From: an uncultured Bacteroidales bacterium
GTDB taxonomy: Bacteria > Bacteroidota > Bacteroidia > Bacteroidales > Paludibacteraceae
Length of the DNA: 8,741 nt
Assembly (NCBI GenBank): GCA_900321775.1
Contig: ONXE01000074.1
Location: forward strand, 1 to 8,741
Direction of reading: 5' to 3'
Shown here in pieces: positions 1 through 8,741 of the stretch (positions are counted from its first letter, which is position 1; the number at the start of each line of letters is the position of its first letter). The notes under the pieces are model-generated. The model was not told the DNA's origin, searched no databases, and saw only the letters and a list, made by a program, of their open reading frames with translations. The position numbers and the translations under genes were made by a program.

Positions 1-1152
1 TGGGGTGGTGAGTCTCTCGTCAAAACCGAGGATCTGATGTCGGCTGAATTTGCCACCAGTGCTATCCAGTTTATGGGCATAGGTGATTATTCTGTCACTG
101 ACCTGCAAAAAGCCCTCAGCGGCAAGACTGTTCAGTGCAGTCCCAGCCTCAATGAGACCAATGAAGCCCTCAGAGGCAGCAGTTCCATCAAGGATTTTGA
201 GACGTTGCTGCAACTCATCTACCTGCACCTTACCGCGCCTCGCCGCGATGAGGAGGCATTCCAGACCCTTGTCAACATCGTCAACAATCAGTTGCTCAAC
301 AGAGAGACCAACCCCAAGGCTGTGTTTAGCGATTCTGTGCAGATGATGAGTACCAACCACTCGCCGCGTACGGTGTTGCTCAACAAAGAGAGCATGAAAC
401 AGGTTAGCCTCGACAAGATCATGCAAATCTATCAGGAGCGCTTTGCCAATCCTGCCGACTTCACCTTCTTCTTCGTGGGCAACATCGATCCCAAAGACCC
501 GGAGGCACAACGCCTGATCTGCACCTATCTCGGTAGCCTCAAGACCCAGAAATACCGCGAGAACTTCGTGGACAACGGCGTTCGTGCTCCTAAAGGACGC
601 GTGCTCAACTATTTCAGCCGCAAGATGGAGACAACTACGGCCAGCAACCGCATCCAATACACTTCGTACGATATGCCTTATTCGCTGAAGAACGCAATGA
701 ATATGGAGATTATCGGTCGCATCCTCAGCACACGCTATCTGGAGTCTATCCGTGAGCGCGAAGGCGGCAGCTACGGCGTAGGTACCTATGGCTATTTCCA
801 GGCCAACCCGGTTCCCGAAGCTGGTCTGCTCATGCAGTTCGATACAGACCCCGACAAACAGGTCCGACTCATGGAAATTATCCACGAAGAGGTGCAGACC
901 ATTATTGACAACGGACCGTTGGCAACCGACCTGCAAAAAGAAAAAGAGTCTATGCTCAAGGACCTCCAGGAGGATATGGAGAAGAACAACTGGTGGATTT
1001 CTACGCTTGAGATTTATTACAAACTCGGCGTCAATCGTGCTACGGAGTACAAACCTGTGGTGGAAGGCATTACGGCAGAAACCGTTCAAGAGACTCTCCG
1101 TAAGCTGGTGAATAGCGGTAATATGTTTGAGGTAGTTATGCTACCTGAATAA
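1..1152 (+). CDS. M16 family zinc metallopeptidase, C-terminal part (5' end outside window)
   Basis: The reading frame is open from base 1 and continues for 383 codons to the TAA at 1150-1152. An in-frame ATG at 37 is internal, because conserved family sequence (GGESL, then an Asp/Ala-rich helix) precedes it. What is visible matches the C-terminal half of a Bacteroidetes PqqL/pitrilysin-like M16 peptidase. A core resembling the M16C domain carries the FFFVGNIDP strand at about codons 154-162. The closing inactive domain holds the conserved Arg...Tyr substrate-binding pair in REREGGSYGV (Arg251 or Arg253, Tyr258 of this fragment). The catalytic zinc motif HxxEH belongs to the N-terminal domain and cannot be checked here. 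Full-length relatives are usually about 900-950 residues, so roughly 60% is missing to the left. Such proteins are typically exported and degrade peptides in the periplasm, but export cannot be seen in this fragment. The gene ends 8 bases before the next start, so co-transcription is likely. Confidence 0.88.
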   Translation, partial: WGGESLVKTEDLMSAEFATSAIQFMGIGDYSVTDLQKALSGKTVQCSPSLNETNEALRGSSSIKDFETLLQLIYLHLTAPRRDEEAFQTLVNIVNNQLLNRETNPKAVFSDSVQMMSTNHSPRTVLLNKESMKQVSLDKIMQIYQERFANPADFTFFFVGNIDPKDPEAQRLICTYLGSLKTQKYRENFVDNGVRAPKGRVLNYFSRKMETTTASNRIQYTSYDMPYSLKNAMNMEIIGRILSTRYLESIREREGGSYGVGTYGYFQANPVPEAGLLMQFDTDPDKQVRLMEIIHEEVQTIIDNGPLATDLQKEKESMLKDLQEDMEKNNWWISTLEIYYKLGVNRATEYKPVVEGITAETVQETLRKLVNSGNMFEVVMLPE

Positions 1153-1160
1153 TAGGTGAT

Positions 1161-5418
<4,258 letters not shown>

Positions 5419-5429
<11 letters not shown>

Positions 5430-5946
5430 ACGCTACATATTGGTTTTGCTTGCGATGCTGTCAGTGTGGCCGTGCTGTAGGCGTGTCCAGCCCCAAGGGG
5501 CCGCCAACAAGCCTGTTGCCGACTCGGCGGCGCTGGCCCTCATGGAGATGAACTTCCTAATGGCTCTTGATGCCAACCAATTGCTCATCGACTCCGTTCG
5601 CGCTTCGGGGCTGCCTTATGTGCTTGACAACCGCAATGTCTGGTACTACCGCCTCAGCCCCTCCGAAGGCCGGCAGATAGAACCCGGCATGCATGTCGAG
5701 TATTCCGCAGTCATCCGCGACCTCGCTACCGGCGCGCTGCTGGAGGATATCACCGAGGAGACCGAAGTGGGTAAACGCGTCGTCTTGGACGCTATCGACA
5801 TCGTGTTGCCTTATATGCGCATGGGCGAAACGTTCCTCCTGCTCGCGCCATTCTACAACGCCTATGGCCGGGACGGAAAAGACAACGTGCCGCCCCTCAC
5901 CAACGTAAAGATACTATTAACTGTTAATAACATCACCAAGATATGA
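5419..5946 (+). CDS. FKBP-type peptidyl-prolyl isomerase-like envelope protein (divergent, probable lipoprotein)
   Basis: This 175-residue protein starts with MKNKR and a hydrophobic leader ending near Cys19/Cys20, suggesting export and possibly lipidation. The residues before the Cys (VWP) are a poor lipobox. A helical stretch at about 35-65 leads into an FKBP-like domain at about 88-171. Its signatures are GMHVEYSAVIRD (about 90-101), the M-x-x-GE turn with an APFYNAYG loop (about 143-150), and VPPLTNVKILL (about 157-167). Aligned by eye to human FKBP12, Tyr26 and Tyr82 have counterparts (Tyr95, Tyr149). Phe36, Asp37, Trp59 and Phe99 appear replaced by Leu, Glu, Ile and Ile, so isomerase activity may be weak or lost. 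The 5419 ATG follows GGAAGAGA. An in-frame ATG at 5407 would add MRKR and is a reasonable alternative. The start lies inside the end of the HTCS gene and the stop overlaps the next gene, indicating translational coupling. It resembles GldI-type FKBPs of Bacteroidetes, but that identity is not established. Confidence 0.78.
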
Positions 5947-6485
5947 AACGATTCATCACACCTGTTCTGCTTCTGGCAGCTATGCTGCTGGGTGTTTCTT
6001 GCAACACATCCGAAACGGCTTATGCTAACCAGTTGAAGAAAGAGAAAAAACTTATTGCCGACTACATCGCCCGCAATAACATCAAGATTATTCACGAGAT
6101 TCCTGATGACGACAAATGGAAACCCAACGAGTACTACGAGTTGGACGACTACTGCTATTTCCATCTCACTCAGATGGGCGACACCAATACGAAAGAGATC
6201 AAGGAGGGTGACATAGTACTGATGCGCTATCGCCGCTACACCCTCGGAGTGAATCCCGATACCACCTCTTATTGGACCAGCAACGACTCTTCGCAGCCGG
6301 CTGAGTTTCAGTTTTTGACGACCAGTGCTGCGTCTTGCGCGGGATGGCAACTGGCGCTCGCGGTAATGGGTTACACCGGAGCTGAAGGCAAACTGATATG
6401 TCCATCCAAACTGGGCTTCGATGCCGATGCCTCTTCTGTCACCCCGTATGGCTATGACCTCAAGATGAAGATTCGCAACTTCTAA
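5943..6485 (+). CDS. DUF4827-like lipoprotein with FKBP-like C-terminal domain
   Basis: This 180-residue protein has a clear lipoprotein leader: a basic MKR start, a hydrophobic core, and LLGVSC with the putative lipidated Cys20. A charged helical segment (about 29-43) is followed by a region rich in Asp, Tyr and Trp (about 54-75). The C-terminal part, about 85-180, reads like a divergent FKBP fold. It has a KEGDIVLMRYRR strand, a CAGWQLALAVM segment resembling the FKBP GW helix, a PSKLGFDAD flap-like loop, then a final YDLKMKI strand. This matches my memory of the DUF4827 family of Bacteroidales, which is annotated as FKBP-like but has no proven function. The Trp135 of the GW helix is kept, unlike in the upstream FKBP-like protein. 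The start overlaps the previous stop by ATGA, so the two are probably made together. The acidic tract often seen after the lipidated Cys of surface-exposed Bacteroidetes lipoproteins is not evident, so a periplasm-facing location is more likely (inference). Confidence 0.75.
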   Translation: MKRFITPVLLLAAMLLGVSCNTSETAYANQLKKEKKLIADYIARNNIKIIHEIPDDDKWKPNEYYELDDYCYFHLTQMGDTNTKEIKEGDIVLMRYRRYTLGVNPDTTSYWTSNDSSQPAEFQFLTTSAASCAGWQLALAVMGYTGAEGKLICPSKLGFDADASSVTPYGYDLKMKIRNF

Positions 6486-6561
6486 ATCGTAAATCCACAC
6501 GAAGTGATCGTACCCCTTGTGGGTAAAGAATTGTAAATCGTAAATTGTCCAATCGTAAATA
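6483..6561. repeat. Interspersed direct repeats AATCGTAAAT / heptamer GTAAATY in the intergenic spacer
   Basis: The 10-mer AATCGTAAAT occurs three times, at 6485-6494, 6536-6545 and 6551-6560. The first two copies extend to TAAATCGTAAAT (6483-6494 and 6534-6545), and copy one overlaps the stop codon of the upstream gene. At the finer scale the unit is a heptamer GTAAAT[C/T/A], seen at 6489, 6533, 6540 and 6555, with two units in perfect tandem at 6533-6546. This fills much of the 83-base gap between the DUF4827-like gene and the mutase gene. I have a general memory of similar AT-rich GTAAATT/GTAAATC runs in Bacteroidales intergenic DNA. Their role is unknown to me. Confidence 0.7.
6511..6525. 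other. Small perfect hairpin in the spacer upstream of the mutase gene
   Basis: TACCC (6511-6515) and GGGTA (6521-6525) form a perfect five-base-pair stem around the loop CTTGT. It lies between the first and second direct-repeat copies. No run of T residues follows, so it does not look like an intrinsic terminator. It could be chance, or a transcript structure in the spacer. Confidence 0.35.
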
Positions 6562-6568
6562 ATATAAT

Positions 6569-7957
6569 ATGTCTTTAGTTAAATCTATTTCCGGCATCCG
6601 CGGAACCATTGGCGGACCGGTTGGGGACGGGTTAAATCCCGTGGATATCGTTCGTTTTACTGCTGCTTACGCTACACAACGTATGCGTAACTTGCCTGAC
6701 AACAAAACTATCGTCGTAGGGCGCGATGCGCGTCTCTCCGGCCCGATGGTGGATTTGCTGGTTAGTGGCACATTGGTGGGCATGGGCTACAATGTGGTCA
6801 ACATCGGTTTGGCTACCACGCCGACCACCGAACTGGCTGTCGTAGGCGAGAAAGCTGCTGGAGGTATTATCCTCACTGCCAGTCATAATCCCAAGCAGTG
6901 GAACGCACTCAAACTACTCAACCAGCGCGGCATGTTCCTCAATGATGCCGAGGGCAAAGAGGTGCTGGCTATTGCTGAGAAAGAAGACTTCGTCTTTGCT
7001 GATGTGGACCACCTGGGCACTATCACCCACAAGGATTATCTGCCCTACCATGTAGAGAATGTCTTGGGCCTCAAACTTGTGGACAAAGCGGCTATCGAGA
7101 AGGCCAATTTCACAGTAGCCATCGACTGCGTCAACTCGGTGGGCGGCCTGGCTATCCCGGCAATACTCAAGGCGTTGGGTGTGAAGAATATCATCGAGCT
7201 CAACTGTACCCCTGATGGACATTTCCCGCACAACCCCGAACCGCTTCCGCAGAACCTTACCGAGATCTGCGACCTCCTCAAGCAGGGCAAAGCCGATGTG
7301 GGTTTCGTGGTCGATCCCGACGTGGACCGTCTGGCCTTTATCTGCGAGAACGGCGAGTGGTTTGGCGAGGAATATACGTTGGTGTCTGTAGCCGACTACG
7401 TGCTTTCACACACGCCCGGCGCTACGTGCTCCAACCTCTCTTCGTCCCGCGCGCTCAAGGACATCACCGAGCGTCACGGTTGCACCTACAGTTCGTCCAA
7501 AGTAGGCGAGGTGAACGTCACCACCGAAATGGAGCGCGTCGGTGCAGTCATCGGCGGCGAGGGCAATGGCGGCGTCATCTATCCCGCTTCGCACTATGGC
7601 CGCGACGCACTCGTAGGCATCGCCCTCTTCCTCTCGCACCTGGCACACAAGGGGTGCAAGGTGAGCGAGCTCCGCAAAGAGTACCCCGACTACAGCATCT
7701 CGAAGAACCGCATCGACCTCACGCCCGAATTGGACGTGGATGCTATCCTCGTGGCACTGAAGGGCATCTACAAAATGTACGATGTAGACGACCGCGATGG
7801 CGTGAAGATCAACTTCCCACAAGGTTGGGTTCTACTCCGTAAGTCGAACACCGAGCCTATCCTGCGCGTCTATAGCGAGGCGCCTACGATGGAACAGGCC
7901 GACGCTTTTGCACAGGCTGTAATCTCTGAAGTAAAACGCATAGCCGGACTTGCATGA
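6569..7957 (+). CDS. glmM: Phosphoglucosamine mutase-type alpha-D-phosphohexomutase
   Basis: This complete 462-residue enzyme has all four family loops. The catalytic phosphoserine loop is TASHNPKQWNA with Ser105. The magnesium loop is DPDVDRLA with Asp249, Asp251 and Asp253. The sugar-binding loop is GGEGNGGVIYP around Glu331. The phosphate-binding loop is RKSNTEPILRVYSEA at about 424-438. GlmM converts glucosamine-6-phosphate to glucosamine-1-phosphate in the cytoplasm, the step feeding UDP-GlcNAc for peptidoglycan and lipid A. The sugar loop is GEGNGG rather than the GEQSGH of Escherichia coli GlmM, and the metal loop also differs from E. coli (DGDGDR). The protein therefore belongs to a different branch of the superfamily, and a phosphomannomutase/phosphoglucomutase role is not excluded by sequence alone. 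The ATG at 6569 begins the conserved SISGIRGTIGG segment and has no clear Shine-Dalgarno, which is normal for the phylum. The stop overlaps surE by ATGA. Confidence 0.87.
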   Translation: MSLVKSISGIRGTIGGPVGDGLNPVDIVRFTAAYATQRMRNLPDNKTIVVGRDARLSGPMVDLLVSGTLVGMGYNVVNIGLATTPTTELAVVGEKAAGGIILTASHNPKQWNALKLLNQRGMFLNDAEGKEVLAIAEKEDFVFADVDHLGTITHKDYLPYHVENVLGLKLVDKAAIEKANFTVAIDCVNSVGGLAIPAILKALGVKNIIELNCTPDGHFPHNPEPLPQNLTEICDLLKQGKADVGFVVDPDVDRLAFICENGEWFGEEYTLVSVADYVLSHTPGATCSNLSSSRALKDITERHGCTYSSSKVGEVNVTTEMERVGAVIGGEGNGGVIYPASHYGRDALVGIALFLSHLAHKGCKVSELRKEYPDYSISKNRIDLTPELDVDAILVALKGIYKMYDVDDRDGVKINFPQGWVLLRKSNTEPILRVYSEAPTMEQADAFAQAVISEVKRIAGLA

Positions 7958-8709
7958 GAATACTCATCACTAACGACGACGGTTGGGGAACCAAAGGTAT
8001 CTGGACGCTGGTTGAGGAGATGCGCAAACTGGGCGAGGTCACTGTCGTGGCACCCGATGGCCCGCGAAGCGGACAGTCCAACGCCATCAGCGTCCTTCAG
8101 CCTCTGCGCCTCAGGCAAATCATAGGGGAGGAAGGCTTCACGGTCTATCTCACCAATGGCACACCCACCGATTGCATCAAGCTGGGCATCCACGAATTGT
8201 TCGGGGAGGCTCAGCCTGACCTCGTCGTCTCGGGTATCAACCACGGCGACAACGGCATGGTCAACGTCATCTACAGCGGCACGATGGGCGCTGTTTTCGA
8301 GGGCTGCGCGCGAGGTATAACCTCTATCGGATTCTCCTTGTGTGACCATAGTCCCGAAGCCGATTTCAGTTATTTCCGCCCGCATGTGCTGGAACTGACC
8401 AAACGCATCCTGGCGTTGCCCAAACGAGAGTATCTGTGCTGGAACATCAATTGCCCCGTCGGACCGGTCAAAGGCGTACGCATCACACGCCATTGCCACG
8501 GCTATTGGGACAAGGAGTACATCCGCTACTCCGACCCAACCGGCGGACCGTTCTACATGCTCACGGGACATTTCGTCAACACCGAGCCCGAGGCACCCGA
8601 CACCGACCAGTATGCCAACGCCCACGGCTACATCTCTGTCACGCCTACCACTATCGACATGACCGACAAACAATGGAAAGATTCGATAAATACTGGCTTG
8701 GAATACTGA
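7954..8709 (+). CDS. surE: 5'/3'-nucleotidase SurE
   Basis: This 251-residue protein has the usual SurE length and all signature motifs. The N-terminal ILITNDDG carries metal ligands Asp8 and Asp9. APDGPRSGQSN carries the third ligand Ser39. SGINHGDN carries the Asn ligand Asn96. The conserved YSGTMGAVFEG helix follows at about 107-117. SurE is a cytoplasmic divalent-metal-dependent phosphatase that removes phosphate from nucleoside 5'- and 3'-monophosphates and, in some species, short polyphosphate. The start at 7954 overlaps the mutase stop by ATGA and places the first metal ligands where the family has them. In Bacteroidetes surE often lies just upstream of lpxB, from memory. Here a membrane-protein gene begins within its last 37 bases. 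Nothing in the sequence appears damaged or unusual. Confidence 0.95.
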   Translation: MRILITNDDGWGTKGIWTLVEEMRKLGEVTVVAPDGPRSGQSNAISVLQPLRLRQIIGEEGFTVYLTNGTPTDCIKLGIHELFGEAQPDLVVSGINHGDNGMVNVIYSGTMGAVFEGCARGITSIGFSLCDHSPEADFSYFRPHVLELTKRILALPKREYLCWNINCPVGPVKGVRITRHCHGYWDKEYIRYSDPTGGPFYMLTGHFVNTEPEAPDTDQYANAHGYISVTPTTIDMTDKQWKDSINTGLEY

Positions 8710-8741
8710 TTGGACTTCTCGCTCCGGCGCTGTTCGGATGG
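8673..8741 (+). CDS. Start of a membrane protein gene, cut by the right edge of the window
   Basis: An ATG at 8673 opens a frame that stays open for 23 codons to the last base. It encodes MERFDKYWLG followed by a hydrophobic run (ILIGLLAPALFGW). This looks like a short cytoplasmic leader plus the start of a transmembrane helix. It overlaps the end of surE by 37 bases in another frame, with A-rich sequence (ACAAACA) just before the ATG and no Shine-Dalgarno. In Bacteroidales I recall a small integral membrane protein between surE and lpxB that starts in a similar way, which supports this being a real gene. The function is unknown and the bulk of the protein lies outside the window. Confidence 0.62.
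   Translation, partial: MERFDKYWLGILIGLLAPALFGW

Noticed and set aside
37..1152. ATG at 37 as the true start of the peptidase
   Set aside because: The frame is open to base 1 and the preceding residues fit the family, so the gene is truncated by the window and this Met is internal.
6495..6522. CCACA...TGTGG inverted repeat considered as a terminator for the upstream operon
   Set aside because: The five-base-pair stem spans an 18-base loop, is incompatible with the tighter hairpin at 6511-6525, and no T tract follows.
6563..6568. TATAAT hexamer immediately before the mutase start codon
   Set aside because: It abuts the ATG, so a promoter there would start transcription inside the gene. The primary sigma factor of Bacteroidetes recognises TAnnTTTG rather than TATAAT, and no TAnnTTTG was found in the spacer.
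7870..8673. Minus-strand open frame of 267 codons covering almost all of surE
   Set aside because: surE carries all catalytic motifs on the plus strand. The antisense frame has no recognisable family features and is a mirror of its codon usage.

Overview
This window looks like chromosomal DNA from the order Bacteroidales (a Bacteroides/Prevotella-like gut or oral lineage, possibly uncultured). The main reason is the large hybrid two-component system with a periplasmic Reg_prop/Y_Y_Y sensor fused to a histidine kinase, a receiver and an AraC-type output domain, an architecture characteristic of Bacteroidetes. Supporting signs are the FKBP-like lipoprotein followed by a DUF4827-like lipoprotein, the weak Shine-Dalgarno signals, and AT-rich GTAAATY heptamers in the only real spacer. 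All genes lie on the plus strand, and no mobile element, CRISPR array, tRNA or rRNA was seen.

Layout. Positions 1-1152 hold the C-terminal part of an M16 zinc peptidase whose start lies outside the window. After 8 bases comes the hybrid two-component sensor-regulator (1161-5429). Its 3' end overlaps the start of a small FKBP-like envelope protein (about 5419-5946), which overlaps by ATGA with a second small lipoprotein (5943-6485) of DUF4827/FKBP-like type. An 83-base spacer (6486-6568) carries three copies of AATCGTAAAT and a small hairpin. Next is a phosphoglucosamine-mutase-type phosphohexomutase (6569-7957), which overlaps by ATGA with surE (7954-8709). A membrane-protein gene starts inside surE at 8673 and runs off the right edge.

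Functionally the window divides into two probable transcription units. The first, ending at 6485, combines a peptidase, a signalling protein and two FKBP-like lipoproteins, all apparently envelope-associated. The second starts at or just before 6569. It combines an amino-sugar phosphate mutase that would feed UDP-GlcNAc (for peptidoglycan and lipid A) with the SurE nucleotidase and a membrane protein. Nothing here proves a new system. The most interesting points are a hybrid two-component regulator embedded in an envelope-protein operon rather than beside a SusC/SusD glycan-use locus, and the adjacent pair of divergent FKBP-like lipoproteins, one of which lacks most of the usual isomerase active-site residues.
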